Source: Ensifer sp. LC11
GTDB lineage: Bacteria > Pseudomonadota > Alphaproteobacteria > Rhizobiales > Rhizobiaceae
DNA: 64,000 bases
Assembly: GCF_001695835.1 (NCBI RefSeq)
Contig: NZ_MBSO01000006.1
Span: 62,001-126,000 of the forward strand
Direction: 5' to 3'
A program made the translations under genes and the position numbers. Each line of letters starts with the position of its first letter. Within the stretch, counting starts at the first letter, position 1. The notes under the pieces are model-generated. The model ran no database searches. It had not been told where the DNA came from and saw only the letters and a program-made list of their open reading frames with translations. Shown here in pieces: positions 1-9,734 of this stretch.

Positions 1-254
1 TCAACGCCGATCCCGGCAAGCTGATTGACAACCTCCTCGTCCTGCTCGGGGCCAACAGCCACCACCGAATGGCCGGCTTCAACCAGGCGCCGCAAAAGCT
101 CCAACCGAAAATTGGTGAGAGAGCGGCTGTAGCTGGACAGCACGGCGATACGCTGTTTCGGGGTGGCTCCTGCAACAGCCGCACTCTTGGCCGCAGCCCC
201 CCATTGCTGCGCGGGCTGCTTGAGCGGAGGATAGTCGCTCGCATCGATCAACAT
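1..254 (-). CDS. Glycosyltransferase N-terminus (cut by window edge)
   Basis: Only the first 84 or so codons are inside the window; the gene runs off the left edge. After a short Ala/Pro/Gln-rich leader the protein reads RIAVLSSYSRSLTNFRLELL and then EAGHSVVAVGP, the start typical of a GT4-type (GT-B fold) glycosyltransferase, where NFR...LL..L...GH.V lines the first Rossmann half. I chose the ATG at 254 because GGAG stands six bases upstream; an in-frame ATG at 266 lacks a ribosome site. It lies 36 bp after the CapD-like gene on the same strand, so the two are probably co-transcribed. Sugar specificity cannot be read. Confidence 0.7.
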   Translation of the reverse strand, partial: MLIDASDYPPLKQPAQQWGAAAKSAAVAGATPKQRIAVLSSYSRSLTNFRLELLRRLVEAGHSVVAVGPEQDEEVVNQLAGIGV

Positions 255-290
255 GCACTGCTCCATACAAGCGTTCGAGACAGGGAATGA

Positions 291-2501
291 TCACATCGGC
301 AACGGCGTCGAAGGTGGTCCCCGTCTCAGACTTGCCAGCGCAGCCTGCAGAACATCCTCGGAAAGATGGGCGCTATCGGCGTCCAGCGCCGCGTCTTCAC
401 CGTCAAATGGCTGCCCACCTGCCGTGCCTTCAGGCGAATGCTTGTCAAAACCCGGAATGAGGCTGTTCATGATCGCAAAGACCATCGTCTGGTCGCCGAG
501 TTCGGCAAAAAGCTTCAGGCGGGCAAACATCTCCTTGAGCGTCGCCAGCGGCACGGCATTCGGGATCGCGCCGAGGACACCGGGGATCGGAGAGGTGATC
601 CGCTGCTCGTTGCTGTCAAACAGCTCCTCATACAGCTTTTCGCCCGGCCGCAAGCCGATGATCTCAATATCGATATCCTTGCCAGGCGTAAGGCCCGCAA
701 GCCGGATCATGCGCTTGGCAATGTCGATGATCTTGATCGGCTCGTTCATGTCGAGGACAAAGATCTCGCCTTTGCCAATTTCGCCCTCCAACCCGTAGGC
801 CGAAGCTTGCAGCGTCAGTTCGACCGCCTCGCGAATGGTCATGAAGAAACGCGTCATACGCGGATCCGTAACCGTCAGCGGGCCGCCCTTGGCGATTTGC
901 CGCTTGAAGAGCGGGATCAGTGAGCCGCTAGACCCGAGCACATTGCCGAAGCGAACGGTCATAAACCGCGGACCGGAGCCTTTCTTGAGGCAATGCAAGT
1001 CTAGAGCCTGGCAGTAGAGTTCGGCCAGCCGCTTGGTGCCGCCCATCACGCTGGTAGGATTGACGACCTTGTCGGTCGACACCTGCACCATCGCCTGCAC
1101 TTTGAAGCGACGCGCCGCATTTGCCACGTTCATGGTGCCGATCACGTTGGTCAGCACGCCTTCGCATGGGTTGAGCTCCACCATCGGCACATGCTTGAGT
1201 GCGGCAGCATGGAACACGAGTTCCGGCCGATATCTTGCAAAGACGTCGTTGACCCGGTTGGCCCTGCGCACATTGCATAGATTGGCCGTCCGCTTGACGC
1301 CCGGATACCGCTCGCCCAGCTCCATGTCGATCGCATAGAGATTGTACTCGCAGTTCTCAACCAGAATGAGCTCCGCCGGCTCGCGGGCAGCCACCTGCAA
1401 GGTCAACTCGCTGCCGATCGATCCGCCCGCACCGGTAATCAAGACACGCCGGCCGCGGACGAGGCGGAGAATTGCCTCGTTGTCGAGTGCCGCCTGCGGC
1501 CGCTCGAGAAGATCGGTGAGTTCGATCGAACGAAGCTCGAAGCGGCTTTCCTGCTTGGCGCTCTTGAGTTCCGTGATCTGCGTCAGGCGCGACACGGTCA
1601 TGCCGCGAGCTTCGGCGCGCCGCACCACATCCTCCGCGCCCTCGCCGAAGGTCGAAAGAGCTTCGGTAAAGACCACATGGCGCGGGACTTGCCCACTTTC
1701 GGAAAGCTCGCTGACCACGCGGTCGAAATCGCTGAGGGCGCCAAGGATCGGGATCCCGCGCAAGGTCATGTCCGTGTGTTCGGGCGTAACCTCCAAACAG
1801 CCGACCGGTTTGTGGTTGCAATGCGGATCGCGACGCAGCGCCCTCAGATAGAGATCTGCCGCATGACCGCTGCCCACAAGCAAGGTCGGGATTTGGCCGG
1901 CACTATCTTCAGCAACCGGCTGCCGTCGTGTCGGCCGCAATGCCAGCTCGTCCAGCCGGAAGCTCAGCCTTGACGCAGAAAGAAACGCGGTCAAGAGCAG
2001 CGCTTCGAGCGGCACGACGCTTCGCGGCATATCCTGGAGGCGGTTGGCGAAGAAGGACATCAAGACGAGTGCCGCCGAACTGATCAGCACGGCCTGCAGG
2101 ATTGAGCGCAGATCCGAGACCGAGCAGTAGCGCCAGTCCCGCGCGTACAATCCAGCAATCGGGAAGGCGAGCGCGCACGCCAGGATGTATTGCGGTCCGG
2201 TCGTCACCAGCGCCCAGGCGAGCTCCGGTCTCGAGGACATTGCGTCGAAGCCGTAGCGCAGGAAAAAGGCCGCCCCCAGCGCCAACGACGCCGAAGCGAT
2301 ATCCATGACATAGAGCCTGCGCGAGCGGCGAACCTGCTTGACCGACGATACCGTCGTCCTTGCCGCCAAGCGCAGAAGGGCGCGTCCGACGGCGGCAAAC
2401 CAGGCGAGTGTGTTGATGAACCGGGCCCAATATCTCGCCGTTAAGGGCTGAGCTGGGGCAACGGCTTGAGTGGGCTGGGCAGCGACCTCGTTGCGATGCA
2501 T
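291..2501 (-). CDS. Membrane-anchored nucleotide-sugar 4,6-dehydratase, CapD/WbpM/FlaA1 family
   Basis: Long-form (about 736 residues) dehydratase of the WbpM/PglF type, which removes water from UDP-GlcNAc-like substrates to give 4-keto-6-deoxy sugars. The N-terminal third carries four hydrophobic segments (for example ASLALGAAFFLRYG and YILACALAFPIAGLY), followed by a first nucleotide-binding domain (TLLVGSGHAA). The catalytic SDR domain has GAGGSIG near residue 357, STDK, and MGGTK in place of YxxxK, as in this family. A TTG-started extension to 2579 is possible, but ATG 2501 has GAAGGG upstream and fits the usual start. Together with the DegT aminotransferase at 29463-30671 it could supply a 4-amino-6-deoxy sugar. 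The long AT-rich region upstream probably holds its promoter. Confidence 0.88.
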   Translation of the reverse strand: MHRNEVAAQPTQAVAPAQPLTARYWARFINTLAWFAAVGRALLRLAARTTVSSVKQVRRSRRLYVMDIASASLALGAAFFLRYGFDAMSSRPELAWALVTTGPQYILACALAFPIAGLYARDWRYCSVSDLRSILQAVLISSAALVLMSFFANRLQDMPRSVVPLEALLLTAFLSASRLSFRLDELALRPTRRQPVAEDSAGQIPTLLVGSGHAADLYLRALRRDPHCNHKPVGCLEVTPEHTDMTLRGIPILGALSDFDRVVSELSESGQVPRHVVFTEALSTFGEGAEDVVRRAEARGMTVSRLTQITELKSAKQESRFELRSIELTDLLERPQAALDNEAILRLVRGRRVLITGAGGSIGSELTLQVAAREPAELILVENCEYNLYAIDMELGERYPGVKRTANLCNVRRANRVNDVFARYRPELVFHAAALKHVPMVELNPCEGVLTNVIGTMNVANAARRFKVQAMVQVSTDKVVNPTSVMGGTKRLAELYCQALDLHCLKKGSGPRFMTVRFGNVLGSSGSLIPLFKRQIAKGGPLTVTDPRMTRFFMTIREAVELTLQASAYGLEGEIGKGEIFVLDMNEPIKIIDIAKRMIRLAGLTPGKDIDIEIIGLRPGEKLYEELFDSNEQRITSPIPGVLGAIPNAVPLATLKEMFARLKLFAELGDQTMVFAIMNSLIPGFDKHSPEGTAGGQPFDGEDAALDADSAHLSEDVLQAALASLRRGPPSTPLPM

Positions 2502-2579
2502 GCGACACCCTTCGATCCATAGAACGTCGTTCAGCCGCCGTGCCGAGAACGGACGGACGAAAGACGTACTTTGGGACAA

Positions 2580-3223
2580 TCTCTGTCCCGTTGAATTTGT
2601 TTGGAATAAACTTCTGATACCTATGATTTCATACTATGTTACCTGAAATCTATTTCGCTTATCTACAGACGTATGTATTCGTTATCGGAAAAGAATAGGC
2701 AACTTTCCCCAAAACTCTCGCATGCCAAAAACAACATGTAAATTATCTTTTTGTTTTATCGAGAGCAATTTACCTAACCAACTTAGAACTTAATAGTATT
2801 AATCATGACGCCATTGTAATCCATATGGATTAATCAGGGACTTCGTCGATCGACAAATGATATACTAAGCACCAAAGTGAACTTGGAACTATTCCACAAA
2901 AATTCTGAACAAATTATGTATTACTAACTATTCTTAAGACCACAAAACCACTAATTATGACTTAATGGCGATGAATGCAATATTAAATAGACAAAAGCGC
3001 TGATTTACTTTGGGGTATACAAGGCACTACGCCACATTTCCTAGCGCGCGCGAGCCGCGTTTCCCCAAGCGCGAGAGCGCCACGACACGGTGACGACAGG
3101 CCTATTCCTGACCCTCTCCCGACCGACGGGCAGCCGATACCCGACTGGTCATACGTGAGCCCGGCGCGCCAACATGGCGCCCCGCCAACAGCCATTCATC
3201 TTCGCGGATAGGCGTCGCGCCGG
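2580..3223. other. Intergenic region, strongly AT-rich from about 2590 to 3000
   Basis: No convincing gene. The stretch 2590-3000 is much richer in A/T than the genes around it, with many TATA/TTAA runs, and drops back to high GC after about 3040. It lies upstream of the CapD-like gene (minus strand) and downstream of the HlyD-like gene, so it is likely a long promoter/regulatory region. A 70-codon open frame at 2983-3195 on the minus strand has no recognisable protein features. Confidence 0.5.
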
Positions 3224-4546
3224 TCACTCCCCGGCGAAGGCGCGCCGATAGGAATCGGCTATCGGCCGTACCAGATATTCAAGGAACGTCCGGTCACCGA
3301 TCTCGATGAAGGCATCAATCGGCATCCCCGGATGGAGTTGCTCCATGCGCACCCCCTGCGGCAACGGCATATCCAGGCGCAGCACTGCTCTATAGTAGGG
3401 TTCACGCGTCGCCGGATCGCTCAGGCGATCGGCTGAAACATGAGCAACGGTTGCGGGTACCTCCGGCGTGAGGCTGGCGTTCAGGGCCGAGAGACGGACC
3501 CTGGCAGGCTGACCGACGTGAACGACGTCGATATCCTGCGGGTGGATGCGCGCATCGACGACGAGGTCACCGGTCGGCAAGATCTCCATGATCTTCTCTC
3601 CGGGACCGATGACACTGCCGATGGCATTGTAGACTGAGGCGACGACGACCCCATCGACGGGCGCCTTGACAACGGTCCGGTCGAGCACGCGGCGCGCCGC
3701 CTGCACCTGCTCCTCCACATCAGCAAGCCCGGTCTTCACCTCGTTCATCGCGGTCACCGCCTGCTCGACACGCTGCGTCTTCAGCCGCTCGATCTGTTCG
3801 CGCGCTTCGGCGACCTGCGTTCGGCTCGACGATGCTTCCGCCTGCAGCATGCCGACCTGGCCCAGCAGGTCCGCTTCAACCCGCAGAAGCTGGGTGTATT
3901 CCGTGCGGTTCGTCAGCCCCTTTTCCAGAAGGCTGAACTTTCGCTCCGCCTCGCTGCGCACGATTTGCGTTTGCTTCTCAACCGCAACCTTCTGCGCCGC
4001 CAGCCCCTCAAGCGCCTCGTTCAGGCTTTCGACCCGTTGCTGCAGGATAACGGTTTCGGAGGTGAAGCGCGCGAGCCGGCTCTGAAACTCCTTGACCTGT
4101 TCTTCTGTCAGGTCACGGCTCGCCGCCGAAATCGTCGCCGGTGCATTGCCGATGGCGATCGTCAACTCTCGCCGTCCGTCGCGCTCGGCGGCAAGGCGCG
4201 CCTCCCGCGCCTTCAGCGCGACCCATTGCTTTGCGAGGCGGTTGAGCTGGGTGCGAGCGACGGTATCGTCAAGCACGACCAGCGTCTGGCCCCTCGCGAC
4301 AGCATCGCCCTCGTGAACCGCAATCTCACCGACAATCCCGCCTTCCAGATGTTGGACAAGGACGTTTCGTCCCGTGGCGGTGATCGCGCCGGAAGCGACA
4401 GCAGCACCGGACAGCGGCGCTGTCGCCGCCCAATAGCCGAATCCGGCAAGGATCAGGACAAGCGCGCCGTAGCCCAGCCGCGCGACTGGCAGGGTGTCCG
4501 TCGCGATCGCCTCGCGCCATGATCGCCGGGCATCGTCCACCGTCAT
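3224..4546 (-). CDS. Type I secretion membrane-fusion protein, HlyD/PrsE family
   Basis: 440-residue periplasmic adaptor linking an inner-membrane ABC exporter to a TolC-like channel. One transmembrane segment lies at about 22-44 ([18 protein letters not shown]), followed by the first half of the lipoyl/barrel-sandwich domain ([18 protein letters not shown]), a long coiled coil (about 90-290), the second lipoyl half ([12 protein letters not shown]) and the beta-barrel (RVRLSALN). Its ATG overlaps the stop of the upstream ABC gene (ATGA), so the two are translationally coupled. Length and order match PrsE-type rhizobial adaptors, which export glycanases, adhesins and calcium-binding RTX proteins. 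The divergent RTX gene at 6576 is the obvious cargo candidate. Confidence 0.92.
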   Translation of the reverse strand: MTVDDARRSWREAIATDTLPVARLGYGALVLILAGFGYWAATAPLSGAAVASGAITATGRNVLVQHLEGGIVGEIAVHEGDAVARGQTLVVLDDTVARTQLNRLAKQWVALKAREARLAAERDGRRELTIAIGNAPATISAASRDLTEEQVKEFQSRLARFTSETVILQQRVESLNEALEGLAAQKVAVEKQTQIVRSEAERKFSLLEKGLTNRTEYTQLLRVEADLLGQVGMLQAEASSSRTQVAEAREQIERLKTQRVEQAVTAMNEVKTGLADVEEQVQAARRVLDRTVVKAPVDGVVVASVYNAIGSVIGPGEKIMEILPTGDLVVDARIHPQDIDVVHVGQPARVRLSALNASLTPEVPATVAHVSADRLSDPATREPYYRAVLRLDMPLPQGVRMEQLHPGMPIDAFIEIGDRTFLEYLVRPIADSYRRAFAGE

Positions 4547-6324
4547 GGCCGCTCACCGGTTCTGCCAGGCACGAAGGTGGAGATGTTGGTGGCCGAGACG
4601 CCAGCAGGCCGGTTGGCGGTGGCTTTCGCGATCCTCTCTGCACGCTCGGACTGGGCCCGGCGCGTCACCTCCTCCGCCGGGCCAAAATCCTCGACCCTGC
4701 CATTGTTCATCACCAGGATCCGGTCGCAGGTCGTGGCAATCGACATACGATGCGTGACGATAACGACCGTGACGCCGCTCGCCTTCGCTTCCCTCAGCGC
4801 CCGGCCAAGGGCCGCTTCCCCTTCGCTGTCGAGGTTGGCGTTCGGTTCGTCGAGCACCAGGAGACGTGGCGCGCCGTAGAAAGCGCGCGCGAGCCCGACG
4901 CGCTGCCGCTCGCCGCCGGAGAGGTTGCTGGAGCCCGGCCCGATCACTGTCTGATAGCCTTTCGGCTGCGACAGGATCAGATCATTGGCGTGGGCGGCAC
5001 GTGCCGCGGCAACCACCGTCTCATCGGCGGCCTTCGGCTCGAAGCGGGAGATGTTGGCGGCGATCGTTCCGGGCAGGAGCTGAACGTCCTGAGCGAGATA
5101 GCCAACGAGACGACCGAGTTGCTCGGGATCCCAGGTTCTCAGATCCGCGCCGTCAATCGTAATCGAGCCCGCCGTCGGCGCCACAGCACCGGTCAAGAGG
5201 CGCGCGAGCGTCGATTTGCCCGCCCGGCTCGGCCCGACCACGGCGACGCTCTCACCCGCGGCAATGGCAAAGTTCAATCGCTTCAGGATCGGCTCGGGAT
5301 CGGCTCCGGCATCCGGCGATACATAGAGGAGGTCGCGCACGGCAACATGGCCGACAGGATCCGGGAGGCGAAGCCTGCGGCTATTGGCGCTAACTGCTTC
5401 CATCACCTTTTCGAACCGCGTCCAGGCGCTGCGCGCTTCCATCGCCTGCTTCCAGATGCCAACCAACTGATCGAGCGGCTGCAGCGCGCGGCCAGACATG
5501 ATCGATGATGCGAAGATCATGCCGGCAGTCATTTGCCCCTTCAGGACGAGGGTCGCCCCCACAGCAAGTATCGCCATCTGCAGGATCATTCTTACCGACC
5601 GCGACACCCCGCCAAAGACGGCGTTGACGACAAGGTTGCCGTCAGACGCGGCCGTCGCCGCGGCGAACTGGCGTCCCCAGACCTCGCCGACATTCGCCGT
5701 CATGCCCATCGCCCGCACCGTTTCCGCATTGCGACTGAACATCTGCGCCGTCAGATTGGCGCTCGTGATGCGCTCCTGAGCAAATTGTGCCGCCCGCTTG
5801 TTCACGTACTGATTGAGGAAGACCAACAATATGATGATAATTGCACCGATGGTGGTCATCCAGAACAGAAGAGGATGCAAGAGGTAGAGGAGCGCCGCGA
5901 ACACGGGCGAGAACGGCAAATCGAAGAGAACCGGCGTGCCGCGGGACGCGACAAAGCCTCTGACGGTTGCAAGATCGCGCAGCGGCTGGATATCTCCCGG
6001 CTCGCGGCCGGGTGATGCCGCCAGCACGCTCGCGAAAGCGGCTGGCCCAAGCTCGTAGTCGAGCTTGGCGGCCATGCGAACCGCATAAATCGCGCGAATC
6101 ACATCAAGCAATCCGAGAAACGCGAAGGCGAGGAAGGCGATGATCGAGAGATAGACGAGTGTCTCGATGCTCGATGACGGCAAAACGCGATCGTAGACCT
6201 GGATCAAAAACAGGGGCGAGGTGAGCGCCAGAACGTTGACGACCGTCGAGAACAGGCCGAGATCGATCATGCTGCGCTGGAACGCAGAACGTAATTTGCC
6301 GCTTCTGATTCTCTTGTCCACCAT
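4543..6324 (-). CDS. Type I secretion ABC transporter (permease-ATPase), PrsD family
   Basis: 593-residue half-transporter with fused membrane and nucleotide-binding domains. The first 300 residues hold about six membrane helices with the [16 protein letters not shown] motif typical of PrsD/AprD-type exporters, and there is no C39 peptidase domain. The ATPase has Walker [10 protein letters not shown] (364-372), signature LSGGERQR (468-475) and Walker B LLVLDE (488-493). It powers export of unprocessed C-terminal-signal RTX proteins. The downstream HlyD gene overlaps by 4 bp. No outer-membrane TolC partner is encoded here, so the channel must come from elsewhere in the genome. Confidence 0.93.
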   Translation of the reverse strand: MVDKRIRSGKLRSAFQRSMIDLGLFSTVVNVLALTSPLFLIQVYDRVLPSSSIETLVYLSIIAFLAFAFLGLLDVIRAIYAVRMAAKLDYELGPAAFASVLAASPGREPGDIQPLRDLATVRGFVASRGTPVLFDLPFSPVFAALLYLLHPLLFWMTTIGAIIIILLVFLNQYVNKRAAQFAQERITSANLTAQMFSRNAETVRAMGMTANVGEVWGRQFAAATAASDGNLVVNAVFGGVSRSVRMILQMAILAVGATLVLKGQMTAGMIFASSIMSGRALQPLDQLVGIWKQAMEARSAWTRFEKVMEAVSANSRRLRLPDPVGHVAVRDLLYVSPDAGADPEPILKRLNFAIAAGESVAVVGPSRAGKSTLARLLTGAVAPTAGSITIDGADLRTWDPEQLGRLVGYLAQDVQLLPGTIAANISRFEPKAADETVVAAARAAHANDLILSQPKGYQTVIGPGSSNLSGGERQRVGLARAFYGAPRLLVLDEPNANLDSEGEAALGRALREAKASGVTVVIVTHRMSIATTCDRILVMNNGRVEDFGPAEEVTRRAQSERAERIAKATANRPAGVSATNISTFVPGRTGERP

Positions 6325-6575
6325 GCTGTACCGACACCGGTTTTAGGATTTTGAGTGGGGCCGTATCGATGGAAGTCGTGCCTGCTGTCAACGTGCCTGG
6401 GGTTGAGCAGTTACTATACATCTGTTGTAGCAGTTGCTTATAGATGCTATTTTAGACCCCCACCACATAACGCGACAGATCACAGTTTTCACACGCTCCG
6501 GTCGCTTGCTGTTCTTGCGCAGCGGTCGGTAAAAGCAACGGCGCGTATTCTGCCCCACTAATAAAGGATGGAAAC
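6325..6575. promoter_or_regulatory. Divergent promoter region, type I exporter / RTX gene
   Basis: 251 bp between divergently transcribed exporter and RTX genes, with AT-rich patches near 6405-6460. It must contain both promoters. I cannot assign individual -35/-10 boxes with confidence. The AAAGGA before the ATG at 6576 is the RTX ribosome site. Confidence 0.5.
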
Positions 6576-7766
6576 ATGATCGTTCATGGAAGACCCGTAG
6601 CTGACACGCTTTATGGCACGAACGTAGCTGACACGATTTACGGATATGGTGGCGACGATAGCCTTTGGGGCTATGCCGGTGACGACTATCTCGACGGTGG
6701 AGATGGAAACGACCGGATGTACGGAGGCGACGGCAACGACTTCTTCAAGGCCGGTCCGGGCGACGATTATGCCGAAGGCGGTGTCGGTAACGATTCCTTC
6801 GATGGTGGAATCGGCAACGACCGCTTCCTGGGTGGCCTCGGCAACGACATTTTCGATGGCGAGGACGGCGACGATACCCTCGACGGCGGCGATGGTCACG
6901 ACACCATGCTCGGCGGTGCTGGCAACGACACCTTCTACGGCGGCGCCGGTGAGGAATACATCGACGGCGGAGCGGGAAATGACATCATCTATGCCGGCGA
7001 CGGCAATGACGGCTTCATCAACCGCATCAATCCGGCAACCGGCAAGGTGACGACGCAGGCCGTCGGTGGCGGCGCCGGCGACGACTACATCTACGGCGAA
7101 GGCGGCAACGACGCGCTGAAGGGCCAGTCCGGCAATGACCACGTCTACGGCGGCATCGGCGATGACCGGGTCGACGGCGGCGACGGCAACAACTATCTCG
7201 ACGGCGGTGACGGCAACGACATCCTCGATTCCGAGAGCGGCCGCGACGAGGCGCATGGCGGCGCCGGCATCGACAGGATCAGCGTCGGAGCGGGCGACGA
7301 TCTTGTCTACGGCGATGGCGGCAATGACAGCATCAGCGGCGAAGACGGCGCCGACACGCTGAACGGCGGCGATGGCGATGATCTGTTCTATGGCGGTTCG
7401 GGCAACGACACGATCCGTGGCGATGCTGGCAGAGACACGCTCATCGGTGACGCCGGCTCCGACTCCCTCTGGGGCGGCGCTGACGCCGACCGCTTCGTCG
7501 TCAAGGGCGTTGGTGCGCTCGACGGTCAGGACACGATCATGGACTACCAGGACGGCGTCGACCGCATCGTTATCGAGAAACTCGGCGTCACCCGCTATAC
7601 CAACACGGGTGGCCCCGGCACCGTGTTCGCCTATGACGACCCGAACGGCGACGTGATCCTGAAGGCGCAGGATTCGGCTGGGCACGCCTTCTCGATCGTC
7701 GTCGACGATCCGAATGGAACGCTGTCTGCAGCCAATTTCAGCGCCGCAGACTTTACGTTCGCATAA
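6576..7766 (+). CDS. Secreted RTX calcium-binding repeat protein
   Basis: 396-residue, very acidic protein made almost wholly of GGxGxDxxx nonapeptides (GGDGNDRMY, GGVGNDSFD, GGAGNDTFY and so on). There are two blocks of about 14 repeats each, roughly residues 20-150 and 166-310, split by a short linker with NRINPATGKVTTQ. Such repeats fold into calcium-filled beta-rolls outside the cell. The last 80 residues (FVVKGVG...DGQDTIMDYQDGVDRIVI) look like the C-terminal type I secretion region. No enzymatic or adhesin domain is visible, so it is better called a matrix or calcium-binding protein than a glycanase. It stands divergent to a type I exporter, probably its own. Confidence 0.9.
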   Translation: MIVHGRPVADTLYGTNVADTIYGYGGDDSLWGYAGDDYLDGGDGNDRMYGGDGNDFFKAGPGDDYAEGGVGNDSFDGGIGNDRFLGGLGNDIFDGEDGDDTLDGGDGHDTMLGGAGNDTFYGGAGEEYIDGGAGNDIIYAGDGNDGFINRINPATGKVTTQAVGGGAGDDYIYGEGGNDALKGQSGNDHVYGGIGDDRVDGGDGNNYLDGGDGNDILDSESGRDEAHGGAGIDRISVGAGDDLVYGDGGNDSISGEDGADTLNGGDGDDLFYGGSGNDTIRGDAGRDTLIGDAGSDSLWGGADADRFVVKGVGALDGQDTIMDYQDGVDRIVIEKLGVTRYTNTGGPGTVFAYDDPNGDVILKAQDSAGHAFSIVVDDPNGTLSAANFSAADFTFA

Positions 7767-7876
7767 GGGTATCGGCCGCGGACGCGATTGCGCGGACCGC
7801 GGCCGTCCGCCGCGTTCTTGTTCCTTTGATCCTAGCCGATTGAAGGCCAAGAGCAGGCAGCACTTCAAAGTCCTCA

Positions 7877-7908
7877 AGAGCCGCGCATCTCGTAAGGTGC
7901 GCGGCTCT
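7877..7908. terminator. Perfect 11-bp hairpin between convergent genes
   Basis: AGAGCCGCGCA (7877-7887) pairs exactly with TGCGCGGCTCT (7898-7908) around a 10-base loop, between the convergent RTX gene (ends 7766) and HAD gene (ends 7946). It has no clear U-tract on either side but its place and strength fit a bidirectional terminator. Confidence 0.65.
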
Positions 7909-7945
7909 GCCGCTTCCGTCCCTGCGAATTGGCCCTGAATACGGC

Positions 7946-8659
7946 TCACGGTGAAAATGGCTCGGCGGCATAGCCGGCATCGAACGCTCGCAACGCATCC
8001 TCCAGTTCGTCGAAATCGCTGATCTGCGTGTCGGCGCGATGTGCGGCGTCTGGCGCTGCCGTGTTGTGGATCCGCGCCTCGCGAGCCACCATCACGGTGT
8101 GCCATCCACGGCTGCGCGGTGTTACGAAGTCCTTCAGCGGATTGTCGGCTATGTAGACCAGATCCCCCGGTTTCACCTGTGCCCAGGCTTCGATCGTTTC
8201 GAAGGCTCTCGCATGCGGTTTCCAGAATTCGCGCCCCCAGTCGTCAGTGAAGACAACGAGATCGACGAGGGTTTCCAATCCCAGAGCTTTCACCTTGGCC
8301 TGCTGCGTTGCCGCAGGCCCATCGGTGATGATCGCCCTTCGCCCGACGCCTGAGCGCGCCAGGAAACGGCGCGCATCGGCTGCCAGATGGATTTTCGGCT
8401 CGTGCCCGCGATAGACCGCAACCAGTTGCGCGACCAAGCTCGCATCGGCGTCGACGCCCATCGCGGCCAGTGCCGCGTCGAAGACGTGTCCACTATGCCC
8501 GCCCGCGACGGCTGCTTCGCAATGCGCAGCAAAGCCTTCGATACCAGCATGACCAGCCAGCCAGGTCGCAACCGCCTTAAAGCCACTCGCGACGAAATCA
8601 CGCTCCAGATAGAGCGTGTCATCGAGATCGAAGACAAGCACTCGTTCGGAGGTGGACAA
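7946..8659 (-). CDS. HAD-family hydrolase
   Basis: 237-residue haloacid-dehalogenase-fold phosphatase. Motif I is VFDLDDTLYLE (nucleophile D11, acid D13), motif II is IITDG, and motif IV is VYIADNPLKDF. A helical cap lies between, as in subfamily I phosphatases. It most likely removes a phosphate from a sugar or small acid intermediate; the substrate is unknown. The start appears to be a TTG at 8659, with GGGAG about nine bases upstream, five bases after the stop of the ATP-grasp gene. It is the third gene of an apparent formyltransferase, ATP-grasp, HAD operon and probably acts in the same polysaccharide-decorating pathway. Confidence 0.8.
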   Translation of the reverse strand: MSTSERVLVFDLDDTLYLERDFVASGFKAVATWLAGHAGIEGFAAHCEAAVAGGHSGHVFDAALAAMGVDADASLVAQLVAVYRGHEPKIHLAADARRFLARSGVGRRAIITDGPAATQQAKVKALGLETLVDLVVFTDDWGREFWKPHARAFETIEAWAQVKPGDLVYIADNPLKDFVTPRSRGWHTVMVAREARIHNTAAPDAAHRADTQISDFDELEDALRAFDAGYAAEPFSP

Positions 8660-8664
8660 ACCCG

Positions 8665-9636
8665 CTACTCCCTGAATACTGCGGCGTCATAACGCAGCAT
8701 CAAAACACCTTCGCGCCAATTGTCGTGCGCCGTGCTCGGCAATCCCGCCACTTCCTCAAGCAGCCATTGGGAGAATGTCGCGCCGGCATGGTCCACAAGC
8801 GGATACCCGCCGCCGAAACGGGCATTGATTTCGATTACCCGCGGCCCGGTCAAGCGATCATCGATAACCTGAAAACAGAATGCACCGCGCAGGGCCGGCA
8901 GCGCCCGCAGGATGCCCTCGGCCATGGCGCGGTGGGCGGGATGGCGCTCGGTGATGCCCTTTTCGACTTCCCCTGCCCGTATACGCAGGCGTCGATGCGA
9001 GATGACCGAGATGAGTTCGCCACCGGATTTGACGAAGGCATTGACCGTATGCTCCGGGCCATCGAGATATTGTTGCAGGATCATCGGCTCCGATGTCGTC
9101 TCAGGCAGATCGGCCTGCGAGCGCACGATGCTGATTGAACGGCTCGCGCTTCCGGCGTTCGGCTTGAGGAACAGCGGCCAATCCCAACGGGAGAGTGCGC
9201 CGCGGACATCATCCAGCTTTCCGGTTCGGGGGACCGGCACCTCCGCTGCTTCCAGGACACGCATGGTTTCGAGCTTGTCGCGGACAACGTCGATGACGGC
9301 CGGTGGGCTGACATGCACACGGCAATCGAAGCGAGCAAAATCATCCGCCGCGGCCGCGAGCGGCACCAGTTCAGGATCGATGGTCGGAACGATCAGCCGA
9401 ATGTCATGCGCGCGCGCAAGCTCGATCAGGCGAGCAGCGAATTGCGGGTGGTCGTAGGGCGGCACGGTGAAGGCCCTGTCGGCAACGGCGCAGGCGGCAC
9501 TTAAATCCGGATCGACGTCGCAGGCGAAGACCTTGACCTCGATCTCAAGGGCCCGAGCGGCCCGACGAAAGCACTCGATCAAGCCGACGCGCCTTCCTGC
9601 GGAAGAGACGAGGATATTGAGCGACCTGTACGCCAT
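8665..9636 (-). CDS. ATP-grasp ligase (carbamoyl-phosphate-synthase-like)
   Basis: 323-residue protein. It has an N-terminal pre-ATP-grasp Rossmann domain (LNILVSSAGRRVGLIECF; LIVPTIDPELV), then the ATP-grasp core with FLKPNAGSASRSI (phosphate loop) and EINARFGGGYPL (metal ligands). Such enzymes activate a carboxylate as acyl-phosphate and join it to an amine, or make a carbamoyl-phosphate-like donor. Placed between a formyltransferase-like gene and a HAD phosphatase in a polysaccharide locus, it may attach an amino acid or other acyl group to an amino sugar. That is inference; the substrate is not readable. AGGAGAAGG precedes the ATG at 9636. Confidence 0.82.
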   Translation of the reverse strand: MAYRSLNILVSSAGRRVGLIECFRRAARALEIEVKVFACDVDPDLSAACAVADRAFTVPPYDHPQFAARLIELARAHDIRLIVPTIDPELVPLAAAADDFARFDCRVHVSPPAVIDVVRDKLETMRVLEAAEVPVPRTGKLDDVRGALSRWDWPLFLKPNAGSASRSISIVRSQADLPETTSEPMILQQYLDGPEHTVNAFVKSGGELISVISHRRLRIRAGEVEKGITERHPAHRAMAEGILRALPALRGAFCFQVIDDRLTGPRVIEINARFGGGYPLVDHAGATFSQWLLEEVAGLPSTAHDNWREGVLMLRYDAAVFRE

Positions 9637-9734
9637 ACGCGCCTTCTCCTAATGACGAGGAGCCACAATGATCATTCACATTTGCCTCTGCGAAACCGAA
9701 CGAACGCCAATCCACGCATCCGCTTCTGGCTGCC

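Noticed and set aside
2983-3195. 70-codon minus-strand frame in the long gap before the CapD-like gene
   Set aside because: No domain, no ribosome site, and it straddles the change from AT-rich to GC-rich sequence.
6558-8105. Long open frame (515 codons) on the minus strand opposite the RTX gene
   Set aside because: It is the antisense of the GGxGxDxxx repeats, giving low-complexity Val/Ala/Ile-rich repeats; the plus-strand RTX gene explains it.
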